A stretch of 64,000 bases of DNA from Ensifer sp. PDNC004 (lineage in GTDB: Bacteria; Pseudomonadota; Alphaproteobacteria; Rhizobiales; Rhizobiaceae), in NCBI RefSeq assembly GCF_016919405.1, contig NZ_CP070353.1, positions 310,001 through 374,000 of the forward strand, in the 5' to 3' direction. Positions 28,147 through 36,931 of the stretch are shown one piece after another (the first letter of the stretch is position 1; each line of letters opens with the position of its first letter). Under the pieces are notes generated by a model that was not told the DNA's origin, ran no database searches, and saw only the letters and a program-made list of their open reading frames with translations. The position numbers and the translations under genes were made by a program.

Positions 28147-28336
28147 GGCATTGATAAGCTTCGCATTCGCCCACAGTGATCGCGCGTTTCGCAAGGTCGC
28201 CATGGCATTCTGAAGAGCTGCAGGGTCTCGTCATCAAGGGAAACCAGCAGAGTTGCGGCGCGCTTCGGCGTCACAAAAGCACGACATACGCATTCACGAC
28301 GTCATTCGCATCGATTGCTCGAGGCCGGAGGGGATT

Positions 28337-29293
28337 GTGAAGGAAAAGTCGAGGTTTCTGCCAGCGGCGCTGGCTGCCATATTCGCCGCATCCGTGGCGC
28401 TGCCTGCCACTGCCGCCGATCTGGTGATCGCCATGCCCAACTGGCCGTCGGGCCAGGCGACGGCCAATATCCTGAAAGTGGGCATCGCCAAGAAGTTCGG
28501 GCTCGACGCCGAGGTCAAGGAACTCGGCACGCTCAATGCCTTCGTCGGTTTCGAAGCGGGCACGGTCGACATCCAGCCGGAAGTCTGGCGGCCGAACTTC
28601 GAAGACGTCGTGCGCAAATACGTGACCGACAAGAAGGTCGGCCAGCTGACCGAGCGCAGCGTGCCGGCCTGGCAGGGGCTTTGCGCCACGCCGAAAGCGG
28701 CAAAGACGATCAAGTCGGCCGCCGATCTCAGCGACCCGGAAAAGACGAAGATCCTCGACACCGACGGCGACGGCAAGGGCGAGATGTGGATCGGCGCCGC
28801 CACCTGGCTTTCGACCGGCATCGAGCGGGCGCGGGCGGCCGGCTACGGCTACGACAAGACGCTAACGCTGTTCGAGGCCGAAGAGGAGGTGGCGATGGCG
28901 GCCGTCGACGCGGCCGTCGCGACAGAGCGGCCGATGGTGTTCTACTGCTACGCGCCGCATCACGTCTTCGAGCTGCACCAGATCGCACGGCTCGAAGAGC
29001 CGCCGCACGATGCCGCCAAGTGGAAGATCCTGCCGCCGAGCGATCCGCTCTGGGTGTCGAAATCCAGCGCTTCGACCGCCTGGCAGGCGGCGCATTTCCA
29101 GATCGCCTATGCCACCGCCTTCGGCAAGAAACACCCCGACGTGGCGAAGTTCCTGGAGAAGGTGGATTTCTCGCCGGAGGAAGTGACCAAGATGAGCTAC
29201 GCGCTGGAGGTCGAGCGGCAGGCGCCGGCCGACTACGCCAAGAAATGGGCCGAAGACAACGCGGCGCGCATCGACGGGTGGGCCAAGCCATGA
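28337..29293 (+). CDS. Glycine-betaine/choline-type ABC substrate-binding protein
   Basis: This 318-residue periplasmic protein belongs to the OpuAC/ProX family. It has a Sec signal (SRFLPAALAAIFAASVALPATAA) and mature sequence DLVIAMPNWPSGQATANILK, with aromatic-box residues typical of quaternary-amine binding (W in PNWPSG, W in VWRPNF, YCYAPHHVF). The start is the GTG at 28337 with GGAGGGG directly upstream. No ATPase or permease gene lies beside it, so it is an orphan binding protein or works with a transporter encoded elsewhere. The next gene starts 45 bases downstream. Confidence 0.88.
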   Translation: MKEKSRFLPAALAAIFAASVALPATAADLVIAMPNWPSGQATANILKVGIAKKFGLDAEVKELGTLNAFVGFEAGTVDIQPEVWRPNFEDVVRKYVTDKKVGQLTERSVPAWQGLCATPKAAKTIKSAADLSDPEKTKILDTDGDGKGEMWIGAATWLSTGIERARAAGYGYDKTLTLFEAEEEVAMAAVDAAVATERPMVFYCYAPHHVFELHQIARLEEPPHDAAKWKILPPSDPLWVSKSSASTAWQAAHFQIAYATAFGKKHPDVAKFLEKVDFSPEEVTKMSYALEVERQAPADYAKKWAEDNAARIDGWAKP

Positions 29294-29337
29294 GCGGACG
29301 TTTTGACGACAATCGCCCTGCCGGCAAGGAACGGCCG

Positions 29338-29997
29338 ATGTGGACGCGGCGCAGGTTCGGCATAGCGGTGCTTGCCGCTGCCCTGACGCTCGGGCCGCTT
29401 GCCGCCTGGGCGCAGACGCAGATCTACGACGCCCGTACCAAGAAATGGGTCAACTACGACAAGACGAAAGCGCGGCAGTATTTCGCTCGCAACAACCAGC
29501 TGCCGGAGGCCTTCCGCCGCCAGGTGGTGACCTTCCGCACGGCGGAAAAGCCGGGCACGATCATCATCGACGGCAACCAGCATTTCCTCTATCTCGTCCA
29601 GCCCGGCGGGCAGGCGATCCGCTACGGCATCGGCGTCGGCCGCGAGGGCTTCGGCTGGGCCGGCATCGTGCGCGTCGGGCGCACGGCCGAATGGCCGACC
29701 TGGACGCCGCCAGCCGAAATGGTGGCGCGCGACCCGAATGCGGCGAAATGGGCGGCCGGCATGCCCGGCGGGCCGGACAATCCGCTCGGCGCCCGCGCGC
29801 TCTATCTCTACGAGGACGACCAGGACACGATCTACCGCATCCACGGCACGGTCGAGCCCTGGACGATCGGGCTCGACGTTTCCTCCGGCTGTATCCGCAT
29901 GAACAATGACGACGTCATCGACCTGCATTCGCGCATCGAGATCGGCGCCAAGGTGATCGTGCTCATGCAGGGGGCGGCGCTCTACAAGGGCGTTTGA
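29338..29997 (+). CDS. L,D-transpeptidase (YkuD domain), exported
   Basis: This 219-residue protein cross-links peptidoglycan or attaches proteins to it. It has a signal sequence (MWTRRRFGIAVLAAALTLGP, cut near AWA) and a YkuD catalytic domain with HGT...(S)SGCIRM (His and catalytic Cys in SSGCIRMNNDD). The ATG at 29338 is preceded by AAGGA; an alternative ATG at 29290 overlaps the stop codon of the upstream gene (ATGA) and would add 16 residues. The short gap suggests co-transcription with the binding protein, although their functions are unrelated. Confidence 0.9.
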   Translation: MWTRRRFGIAVLAAALTLGPLAAWAQTQIYDARTKKWVNYDKTKARQYFARNNQLPEAFRRQVVTFRTAEKPGTIIIDGNQHFLYLVQPGGQAIRYGIGVGREGFGWAGIVRVGRTAEWPTWTPPAEMVARDPNAAKWAAGMPGGPDNPLGARALYLYEDDQDTIYRIHGTVEPWTIGLDVSSGCIRMNNDDVIDLHSRIEIGAKVIVLMQGAALYKGV

Positions 29998-30179
29998 GCA
30001 GAGCAAGGCGGGCCGCTTGAGAGCGGCGCGCCGGCGCAGGGATATTGCAGGTGCAGACGCCTTGCGGGCGCCAGGATGGAACCGATCGGCCGCCGGGGAC
30101 ACGCGTGGCCGATCGCGCGAAGGAACAGGGACAGAAGATCCGAAGGGGAGGATACGTGGTGAGCGAGGGGATATTGCGT

Positions 30180-30473
30180 ATGAAGGGCCTTGTTCTGGCA
30201 CTGGCGGCCACGGCCGCGATCAGCGGCTGCCAGTCCGCGCCCAAGCCCGAGGACATGGCCCGCACCAGCCTGCAGACGGCGCCGGCCGACCTGCAACTGC
30301 TCTGCGCCCATGCCGCGGCCGGCGCCGCCCAGGTCGACAGCACGAAGGTACTGCCGACCAGTTCGCGCGCGCTCGATGCCGCTTCCTACAGCGTCGACCT
30401 CGACGCGGCCGGCCGCAAGTTCACTTGCATAGTCGATACCGCCGGCAGCGTGAAATCGGTAACGCCGGTCTAG
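30180..30473 (+). CDS. Small lipoprotein
   Basis: This 97-residue protein starts MKGLVLALAATAAISGCQSA, a type II signal with lipobox AISGC and lipidation at Cys17. The mature part carries Cys residues in LLCAHAAAGAAQ and FTCIVD that could form a disulfide, and resembles a small domain of unknown function. GAGGGG lies about ten bases before the ATG; GTG at 30156 with a stronger site (GGGGAGG) is an alternative that would add nine residues before the signal. It is convergent with the sulfatase at 30506. Confidence 0.72.
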   Translation: MKGLVLALAATAAISGCQSAPKPEDMARTSLQTAPADLQLLCAHAAAGAAQVDSTKVLPTSSRALDAASYSVDLDAAGRKFTCIVDTAGSVKSVTPV

Positions 30474-30505
30474 CGACAACCCGGCCGCGGCCATCCCGCA
30501 GGTCA

Positions 30506-32026
30506 TCAATCGCCAAGATTGAACAGCGTCGAGGGATCGGCAACGACGGGCGGCGCGTAGAACGTCAGGCGCGCCGCTTCCATCAGCAGCAGCGGCTGGT
30601 CCATCTCGACTGCAAGGCTGGTGATCCAGTCCTGGAAGTCGCGCACCCGGTCGGCGTAGTCGGCCGAAAGGTCATGTGCCTCGGACGGGTCGGCGCCAAG
30701 GTCGAAGAGTTCGACCTTTTGCGGCAGCGTCGCCTTCCAGACGAGCTTCCAGTTGTCCCTTCGCACGGCGCCCCCCATGGGATCGACGTTGTAGACCACC
30801 TCGGTGCGCGGCGTCGGCTTGCTCTCGCTCAAGGAGGGCCACAGGTTGATGCCGTCGAGCGGCTGGTTCTTGTCGAGCGTCGCGCCGACGATCGCGGCCA
30901 GCGTCGGATACATGTCGACCACGTGGACCATGCCTGCGACCTTGCCGGGCTTGATCTTCTTCGGCCAGTTGGCAAGCGCCACCACGCGGGTGCCGCCCTC
31001 GTAGAGCGTGCCCTTGCCGTCGCGGTAATGGCCGTTGTCGGCCGGCAGTTCGCCGCTCACCTTGCTGTCTCCGGCAAAGAGCGAACTCGTCACGCCGCCA
31101 TTGTCGCTGTGAAAGACGATCAGCGTGTTGTCGCGCATGCCGCGTTTTTCGAGCGAGGCCAGCAGTTTGCCGATGCCGTCGTCGAGCACGGAGACCATCG
31201 CCGCATAGGCCCGGCGGTTCTTGTCCGCGATGTGCTTGTAGTGGTCGAGTGCGTCGTCCGGCGCCTGGAAGGGCGTGTGCGGTGCGGTGAAGGCGAGATA
31301 GAGGAAGAGCGGGCTTGCGGGATCGTGGCTTTCGACCACCCGAGCCGCCTCGTCGCCGATCAGCGTGTTGTCGAAGCCGGTCTCCTCGATCGGCCTGTTG
31401 CCCCTGTACCAGTCCTTCACCCCATGGGAAGAGTGCTTGAAGTGGTCGATCTCGCCGACCAGCGCGCCGTAGAAGGTGTCGAAGCCGCGTTGCTTCGGCC
31501 AATATTCCGGCTTGGCATGGCCGAGATGCCACTTGCCGACGAGCGCCGTCCGGTAGCCGGCGTCCTTCATCACCTGGGAAAGCAGATACTCGTCGAGCGC
31601 CAGTCCGTAGGAGCCGGGCGAGGGGATCACGCCCGTCTGCAGGCCATAGCGCAACGGGTAACGGCCGGTAAGGAAGGCGGCGCGCGTCGGCGTGCACATC
31701 GGCTGGGTGTAGAACTGGTCGAAGGTTACCCCGGTCGCCGCCAGCCGGTCGAGATTGGGCGTCCTGATGTCCGAACCGCGGAAGCCGACATCGCCCCAGC
31801 CGAGATCGTCGGCGATGATGTAGACGATGTTCGGCGCCGTCGTGCCGGCTGCTTGCGCCGCATCCGGGGCAAGAGCCACAAGGCCCGCCGGCATGCCGGC
31901 GGCAAGGGCAAGTGCCGCACCGCTCATGAGAACGTCGCGCCGGGTCGGGCCCGCTTCCGGATCCGCGCCAGCGCTCTTGCCGCCGCATGCGTTTGCACGG
32001 GCGTTATTCGCTTGCAGTTCAGACAT
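30506..32026 (-). CDS. Tat-exported arylsulfatase
   Basis: This 506-residue sulfatase has a Tat-type signal (PTRRDVLMSGAALALAAG, twin Arg at 29-30), metal-binding IADDLGWGDVGFRG (71-84), the formylglycine signature CTPTR (111-115) followed by AAFLTGRYP, and the conserved FHSDNGG segment. The catalytic Cys must be oxidised to formylglycine by FGE or anSME, neither of which is present in the window. The start at 32026 follows AGGGGG. It most resembles GALNS/arylsulfatase A-like enzymes. Upstream sequence carries an inverted repeat at 32076 rather than the CGTAAC motif. Confidence 0.9.
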   Translation of the reverse strand: MSELQANNARANACGGKSAGADPEAGPTRRDVLMSGAALALAAGMPAGLVALAPDAAQAAGTTAPNIVYIIADDLGWGDVGFRGSDIRTPNLDRLAATGVTFDQFYTQPMCTPTRAAFLTGRYPLRYGLQTGVIPSPGSYGLALDEYLLSQVMKDAGYRTALVGKWHLGHAKPEYWPKQRGFDTFYGALVGEIDHFKHSSHGVKDWYRGNRPIEETGFDNTLIGDEAARVVESHDPASPLFLYLAFTAPHTPFQAPDDALDHYKHIADKNRRAYAAMVSVLDDGIGKLLASLEKRGMRDNTLIVFHSDNGGVTSSLFAGDSKVSGELPADNGHYRDGKGTLYEGGTRVVALANWPKKIKPGKVAGMVHVVDMYPTLAAIVGATLDKNQPLDGINLWPSLSESKPTPRTEVVYNVDPMGGAVRRDNWKLVWKATLPQKVELFDLGADPSEAHDLSADYADRVRDFQDWITSLAVEMDQPLLLMEAARLTFYAPPVVADPSTLFNLGD

Positions 32027-32075
32027 GCGCACCCCCTGGAAATGCGACCCGGCCGGACGGCGGATCATTTTATTC

Positions 32076-32090
32076 GATATTGCTAATATC
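32076..32090. promoter_or_regulatory. Inverted repeat GATATT-N3-AATATC
   Basis: Perfect 6-bp arms with a GCT spacer, 50 bases before the sulfatase start (minus strand). The position fits an operator or promoter element for that gene. Confidence 0.35.
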
Positions 32091-32236
32091 TGCATCTTCC
32101 GGTAGCGCCGTCAATTAACATTGTTGTGGTGGCGAAGGGGCGAAATGCCGCGTCTCGGACGGCCTATCGACGGCTGCATCAATGGGCTGTCGTGGCACTG
32201 AGGCCGATAATTTTCATGGGATTGAGCTTTGTGCAG

Positions 32237-32265
32237 TGCAAATAAATAATGCTGCGATGCAAATA
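32237..32265. promoter_or_regulatory. Direct repeat TGCAAATA, 21 bases apart
   Basis: TGCAAATA occurs at 32237-32244 and again at 32258-32265, start to start 21 bases, two helical turns. Such phasing suits cooperative binding. It lies between the divergent sulfatase and small-ORF promoters. Confidence 0.4.
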
Positions 32266-32300
32266 GTATTTTGACCAATCGCATTGTTTGATCAGTATAT

Positions 32301-32329
32301 TTTCCAAAACTTCTTCCAAGTTTTGGAAA
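32301..32329. promoter_or_regulatory. Perfect 12-bp inverted repeat with 5-base loop
   Basis: TTTCCAAAACTT and AAGTTTTGGAAA are exact complements around CTTCC. It lies 40 bases before the tiny gene at 32369 and could be an operator or an RNA hairpin in its leader. No T run follows, so a terminator is less likely. Confidence 0.6.
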
Positions 32330-32368
32330 TCTGTGCTCTCATAGGTTTAGTTGGAAGGAGGAAATGCC

Positions 32369-32467
32369 ATGCCCTCGTTCTTCGAGCACTTTGCACTTTT
32401 CGACGCCGTGATCGTTGCGGCGATCTGCACGCTTCTGATCCTGAGTTACTTCAGCCGCGAGGCCTGA
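32369..32467 (+). CDS. 32-residue single-helix membrane peptide
   Basis: An ATG at 32369 opens 32 codons (MPSFFEHFALFDAVIVAAIC, then TLLILSYFSREA). The middle is one hydrophobic helix and the C-terminus is charged. The ribosome site GGAGGA lies seven to twelve bases upstream. A neighbouring ATG at 32364 in another frame yields 15 unrelated residues. It is preceded by an unusual hairpin and phased direct repeats. Too short to recognise a family; real-gene evidence is the ribosome site, the hydrophobic pattern and GC-ending codons. Confidence 0.55.
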   Translation: MPSFFEHFALFDAVIVAAICTLLILSYFSREA

Positions 32468-32657
32468 GGGGCGCGGTCGCGAAGGCGGGTTGATTGCCGA
32501 CCCGGAGCGGTCGGAAAACGCCAGGCATGCGCGTCGCGCCAGCCGTCGTGGCGCCTCCGAACGGCGACAACTCCTGGCTCTTTTCATTTTCTATTTGCAC
32601 AACTTTACGGCTGTGAAGGCGTTTGCTACCTGAGCCGCTCAGTCGAGGGGTAGCAGC

Positions 32658-33899
32658 ATGGCAGTTTGGTACTATTTGACCGGACCGGATCAACTCGGTC
32701 CTGTCGATGACGACGATCTCCGAGCGCTTGTTCGGAATGGCAGGATCACGCAAGAAACCATTGTGTGGCGCGAAGGTCTGGAGGAACGGCAGGCGGCCGG
32801 ATCCCATCCAGACCTTGTCGATGCCTTTGTGCCGCCACCCATCCCGGCGACCGCAGCCGAGGCGGATGCCGCCGAACCCATCGTCGAGGAACCAGCCGTT
32901 CAGCCCGGACTGATCCGCAATTCCCGGCCCTGGCCCCGGTTCTGGGCGCGCCTCATCGACAATTTTCTATTCACCCCGCTGCTCGGGTTCGGTATCGGGC
33001 TATGGGCCGTTTTGTACGCGCCGAGCATTTACCTGCAAATTGTCTCCATAAACGGCGTTCTTTTTGGCTTGATGTTGTTACCGCTGGTTGCCCTGATGCT
33101 GGCGCTCAGCATGATGATCACGGGGACGACGCCGGGCAAGGCGATCGCGGGTGTGCGCGTCCCGGTGCCTGCGGGTCGCAACCGTGCCCTGTTCTTCCTC
33201 GTAAGGGAGTTCAGGGTATGGGTTATCGGCCTCGGGCTGGGCATTCCGATCATCGCGCTCTTCACCCAGATCCGACAGCACCGCCGCGTCTCTCTTGGGC
33301 AACCCGCAAGCTACGACAGCGGGAACCCCGTCGTTGTCGCCGATCCCTCGCAGTTTCGGTTCGGGGTGACCCTGGTCGTGGCGGCCGCTCTCCTCATCGG
33401 TAGTTTCGCGCTGCAAGCGGAGGAGCGGGCCATGGAGAGCGATCTAAAGACCACTCAGAGCTGGTCCAACCCGATGACCCAGCGCGTGGCGACGATCGGG
33501 AGGTCCTGGAAGCCAGAGGAGCTTGAGACCAATAGCGGTCGGGTTTTCTACTTCGTTTCCGATGAGCTTCTCTCCGAGGCGCTTTTCGGGCACGAACAGT
33601 TGCCTTCGGATGGCATTGGAGCGGACCTCTATGCGGAGGCGCTCGAGAAAGTGCTCCGCGAGGAGGTCGATATCACCACCGGGTGGCAGCCCGTCACTAT
33701 TTTTGACATGGCGGGCCTTCAGGCAGGCCTAAGGGCAACGGGTAAGGCAGTGAGCGCCGAGGACACGTCTGTTGAAGTGACGGTCGCCGTCAGCGGTCGC
33801 GATGCGTGGAGAACGCTGGTTTACACCCGCGGCAATTCCGCTGAGCAGGAGGCGGAGAAGAGACGGTTTGTCGACGCCATGTTTGCGACGACGAAGTAG
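32658..33899 (+). CDS. GYF_2 and RDD-domain membrane protein
   Basis: This 413-residue protein starts with a GYF_2-like domain (VWYYLTGPDQLGPVDDDDLR...IVWREG, about 3-40), then an Ala/Pro/Glu-rich linker, an RDD domain (RPWPRFWARLIDNFLF, with helices at about 100-215, including TTPGKAIAGVRV) and another helix near 250. A C-terminal soluble domain of about 150 residues follows, of unknown type. GAGGGG precedes the ATG. GYF_2 domains often bind proline-rich peptides or sit in envelope proteins; RDD proteins are sometimes transporters or assembly factors. No partner gene is adjacent. Confidence 0.8.
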   Translation: MAVWYYLTGPDQLGPVDDDDLRALVRNGRITQETIVWREGLEERQAAGSHPDLVDAFVPPPIPATAAEADAAEPIVEEPAVQPGLIRNSRPWPRFWARLIDNFLFTPLLGFGIGLWAVLYAPSIYLQIVSINGVLFGLMLLPLVALMLALSMMITGTTPGKAIAGVRVPVPAGRNRALFFLVREFRVWVIGLGLGIPIIALFTQIRQHRRVSLGQPASYDSGNPVVVADPSQFRFGVTLVVAAALLIGSFALQAEERAMESDLKTTQSWSNPMTQRVATIGRSWKPEELETNSGRVFYFVSDELLSEALFGHEQLPSDGIGADLYAEALEKVLREEVDITTGWQPVTIFDMAGLQAGLRATGKAVSAEDTSVEVTVAVSGRDAWRTLVYTRGNSAEQEAEKRRFVDAMFATTK

Positions 33900-33936
33900 C
33901 GGAGTTCGGCGGCGAGGGCGGCTCTCTGAATGTGCT

Positions 33937-34539
33937 TCAGTCCGCGCGGTTCGCCGCGACATGCAGCCAGCGCGTCGGTTCGCCGTCATAGCCACCGCCA
34001 TCGGCCTTGCTGATGGCAAACTCTGACCAGCCCGCTTGCTCGAAACAGGCGCGCAGCCACGGCTCCGACGGGTAGTTGAAGTAGCGGCCGAAGCGGTCGT
34101 GGCCTTCCTTGTCGCCGGCCTTGAAGCTCGCCTGCAGGAAGCCGCCTGGCTTCAGCGCCCGCAAAACGCGCGCCAGCACATCGCCAAGCTCTGCGCGCGG
34201 CACATGCAGGAGCGACGCTTCGGCCCAGATCCCATCGAAGCGGTCGTGCCAGTCGATCTCCTGAAACCTGACCACCTCGACTGTTCGACCGATCCGCGTT
34301 TGCGCCTCCGCCGCCAGTTCTGCCGAGCCGTCGCAAGCGGTGACGTCGAAACCCTGTTCCAACAGCACAAGGCTGTCGTGCCCGCCACCGCAACCGAGAT
34401 CGAGCACCGCAGCACCCGGAGGCAACCGGCCGATGAAGGCGGCGAGGCGTGCAGTCGGTGGCTGGCGCTCGCGCGCCGCATAGGCCGCGGCGTTGTGTCG
34501 ATAGAAGGCGAGGGTGTCGTCTGGATCGCGATTTGCCAT
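33937..34539 (-). CDS. SAM-dependent methyltransferase
   Basis: This 200-residue class I methyltransferase has motif I AVLDLGCGGGHDSL (residues 40-53), the motif II acidic residue in VTACDGS and motif III in ALKPGGFLQASFK. It resembles tellurite-resistance/TehB-like and UbiE-like small methyltransferases. AGGA precedes the ATG seven bases upstream. It is convergent with the RDD gene and about 400 bases from the next sulfatase. The substrate is unknown. Confidence 0.87.
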   Translation of the reverse strand: MANRDPDDTLAFYRHNAAAYAARERQPPTARLAAFIGRLPPGAAVLDLGCGGGHDSLVLLEQGFDVTACDGSAELAAEAQTRIGRTVEVVRFQEIDWHDRFDGIWAEASLLHVPRAELGDVLARVLRALKPGGFLQASFKAGDKEGHDRFGRYFNYPSEPWLRACFEQAGWSEFAISKADGGGYDGEPTRWLHVAANRAD

Positions 34540-34940
34540 GGGGTTTCCTGCGTGGTCATCGGTGCGCGGCTACGGTTCGATGGTTTAGCGCAAAGGCGGG
34601 CAGCCGCCAGCGGTCTCGGGTATGCGCCTCGAAAAAAAGCTTCGGCCACGATTGCGTCGGACCTGTGGGCACGGGAAGGGGATCTCTCGTGGAACCTACC
34701 AGACGCTCGACTCTTGGCGCATGGCGAGCGGCTGCAATGCCGGGCCTTCTGCATGCGGCAACGTCAGCGCTTTCAACGAGGACAATTGACGTGCGTCGGG
34801 GACGTGTCGGTGCCCGGCAACCGCCATAGGTGTCGATCTGCCTTCGGGCAGGCCGGACTTTGCCTCACGGTCACGCGACAGGCAAAGCCCTCCCGCGGGT
34901 GCGCTGACCTGCGGAAGAGCCCGCCTGTAAGCGTGGTGGC
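34540..34940. other. Gap between methyltransferase and sulfatase
   Basis: No supported gene. I examined both strands; the readings present have poor codon bias and no ribosome sites. No repeat or operator-like structure stands out. Confidence 0.4.
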
Positions 34941-36578
34941 CTATTGTTTCGTGTTCGACAGCTTGTCCATCACCTCGTCGAGGTTGAAGCTTGCCGGCTT
35001 CTGGCGGATCGGGAACTCCTTGAAGCTTTCCAGCCATTTCGCCACGATCGCCTGCGACGGCACCACGACGAAGGCCCGGTCGAAGAACCACTTCTCGTAC
35101 TCGATCGATTCATCGCCGCGTTCGAACGGATCGGCCCTGAGGTTGAACAGCTTGGGTGTACGCAAGGTGGTGAACTGATCCCTCCATACGCCGATGCCGG
35201 TGCTTTCTTGTGCCTTGAACACGACTTTCCAGTCCTGGAAGCGCACCGCGACCAGTTCGCCGTCGTCGTTCCAGTAGAGGAATTCGCGCCGTGGCCCGTC
35301 CTTCACCTCGCCGCGGAAGAAGGGCATGAGATTGTTGCCGTCGAGATGCACCTTGAAGGTCTTGCTGCCGGCCTGATAGCCGGTCTTGCATTTGTCGACG
35401 ATATCCGGCTCGCCGGCGGCCGCGCAGAATGTCGGGATGAAATCGTAGTGCGAGAACATCTCGTTGTAGATGGTGTTCGGCTTGATCACACCCGGCCAGC
35501 GGATGCAGGTCGGCACGCGGTAGCCGCCTTCCCAGTTGGTGGCCTTCTCGCCGCGGAAGGGGGTGTTGCCGCCATCCGGCCAGGTCATCACCTCGGCGCC
35601 GTTGTCGGTGGTGTAGATGACGATGGTGTTTTCGGCGAGACCGAGATCGTCGAGCTTCTTCAGCAGTTCTCCGACCATTCCGTCATGCTCGACCATGCCG
35701 TCCGCATAGATGCCCTTGCCGGTCTTGCCTTCGGACTCCGGTTTCAGGTGGGTGTTGACGTGCATGCGGGTGGAGTTGAAGTAGCAGAACCAGGGTTTCT
35801 GGGCGCCGTTCTGCCGGTCGATGAAATCGAGTGCGGCGGCCAGGAATTCGGCGTCCACCGTTTCCATGCGCTTCTTCGTCAGCGCGCCGGTGTCTTCGAT
35901 CCGGCCATCGGCATAGGAATGGATGACGCCGCGCGGGCCGAAGCGCTTGGCGAATTCCGGGTTCTTCGGATAGTCGGGGTTTTCCGGTTCTTCTTCGGCA
36001 TTGAGGTGGTAGAGGTTGCCGAAGAACTCGTCGAAGCCGTGATTGGTCGGCAGGAATTCGTCCTTGTCGCCCAGATGGTTCTTGCCGAACTGGCCGGTTG
36101 CGTAACCCTGCGCCTTCAGGAGTTCGGCAACGGTTGGGTCTTCTGCCTGCAGGCCGAGATCGGCGCCAGGCAGGCCGACTTTCGTCAGGCCGGTTCGGAT
36201 CGGCGACTGGCCGGTGATGAAGGCCGCGCGGCCGGCCGTGCAGCTCTGCTCACCATACCAGTCCGTAAAGAGCGCGCCCTCGTTGCCGATGCGGTCGATG
36301 TTGGGCGTGCGGTAGCCCATGAGGCCACGATGGTAGATGCTCGGATTGAACCAGCCGATATCGTCGCCCATGATCATCAGGATGTTGGGCTTGCCGCCGC
36401 CGCCCGTGGCCGGCGTGCTCGATTGCTGGGCGTGCACGGCGGGGGCCGAAACGGTGAGGGCGGCTGCGGCGAGCGCGCTGCCGCCGAGTAGGAGATCGCG
36501 CCGGCTGACGCTCAAGGATTGGTCGTTCTGGGGCAGGTCGGTCTTTCGGGAATGATCGGATACCGGATGCTTGCTCAT
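34941..36578 (-). CDS. Tat-exported sulfatase with CTAGR signature
   Basis: This 545-residue protein is a periplasmic sulfatase-fold hydrolase. It has a Tat signal (VSRRDLLLGGSALAAAALTV, twin Arg at 26-27), metal-binding MGDDIGWFNPSIYH, and the active-site stretch QSCTAGRAAFITGQ in which Cys113 would become formylglycine but the usual Pro two residues on is Ala. Later segments YTTDNGAEVMTW and GEKATNWEGGYRVP are typical. It is about half identical by eye to the sulfatase at 42526 and shares its upstream motif. The start at 36578 follows GGAG at nine bases; the frame extends further without support. Confidence 0.88.
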   Translation of the reverse strand: MSKHPVSDHSRKTDLPQNDQSLSVSRRDLLLGGSALAAAALTVSAPAVHAQQSSTPATGGGGKPNILMIMGDDIGWFNPSIYHRGLMGYRTPNIDRIGNEGALFTDWYGEQSCTAGRAAFITGQSPIRTGLTKVGLPGADLGLQAEDPTVAELLKAQGYATGQFGKNHLGDKDEFLPTNHGFDEFFGNLYHLNAEEEPENPDYPKNPEFAKRFGPRGVIHSYADGRIEDTGALTKKRMETVDAEFLAAALDFIDRQNGAQKPWFCYFNSTRMHVNTHLKPESEGKTGKGIYADGMVEHDGMVGELLKKLDDLGLAENTIVIYTTDNGAEVMTWPDGGNTPFRGEKATNWEGGYRVPTCIRWPGVIKPNTIYNEMFSHYDFIPTFCAAAGEPDIVDKCKTGYQAGSKTFKVHLDGNNLMPFFRGEVKDGPRREFLYWNDDGELVAVRFQDWKVVFKAQESTGIGVWRDQFTTLRTPKLFNLRADPFERGDESIEYEKWFFDRAFVVVPSQAIVAKWLESFKEFPIRQKPASFNLDEVMDKLSNTKQ

Positions 36579-36695
36579 GACATGTCGCTCCATATCGTCA
36601 GGGGTTCGAGACGCAAGGAAACTCGGGCTATCGGGACTTGAGCTGATGAAAGACAATCGGTCGGCGCGACTCTGCGCCCGCTTCCGGCAAGCGGC

Positions 36696-36713
36696 AAGCA
36701 TGTAACGGTTACG
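36696..36713 (-). promoter_or_regulatory. CGTAAC-N-GTTAC motif upstream of the CTAGR sulfatase
   Basis: On the minus strand the sequence is CGTAACCGTTACATGCTT, reading towards the sulfatase start at 36578 about 117 bases away. The core GTAAC-C-GTTAC is a perfect inverted repeat. It matches 15 of 18 positions of the sequence found at 42427 and 54857 (CGTAACTGTTACGTACTT), in the same orientation to its gene. Confidence 0.65.
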
Positions 36714-36825
36714 CTCTGATGGGCATCGCGCGGAGCCCGCTCGCGATTGCCGCGAACTGAGGTAGCGTCAGTCATTCGACGTTAGGTTCAATGCGCTGAA
36801 AGGGGCGAAAATCGCACGAATTTAG

Positions 36826-36840
36826 GTCAATAATGTTGAC
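36826..36840. promoter_or_regulatory. Inverted repeat GTCAA-N5-TTGAC
   Basis: Perfect 5-bp arms with spacer TAATG. TTGACA at 36836-36841 could also serve as a -35 box for the aminotransferase side. About 190 bases before the start at 37033. Confidence 0.3.
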
Positions 36841-36931
36841 ATAAATTGGCGGCCATGATCCTGTCGCTTCACCGTCTTCCGCAAGCAAGCGGGATCGCTT
36901 GAAGCGGAAAGGTGTTTTAGAACGAAAAGGC

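Larger units (their letters stand above)
27823..28336. other. Intergenic region after the chemoreceptor
   Basis: Holds a hairpin at 27872-27897 and a short heptamer repeat at 28126-28146. I see no supported gene in about 510 bases; the possible readings have no ribosome sites and unbiased codons. Confidence 0.45.
32027..32368. other. AT-rich divergent intergenic region
   Basis: This stretch separates the minus-strand sulfatase from a tiny plus-strand gene. It is AT-rich compared with its surroundings and holds the inverted repeat GATATT-gct-AATATC, two TGCAAATA repeats and a 12-bp hairpin, all listed separately. Confidence 0.6.

Noticed and set aside
27850..28274. Minus-strand readings between the chemoreceptor and the binding protein
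   Set aside because: No ribosome sites; they run through the heptamer repeat and show no codon bias.
34696..35091. Minus-strand frame in the gap upstream of the methyltransferase
   Set aside because: Mostly antisense-like composition with no start signal; no homology recognised by eye.
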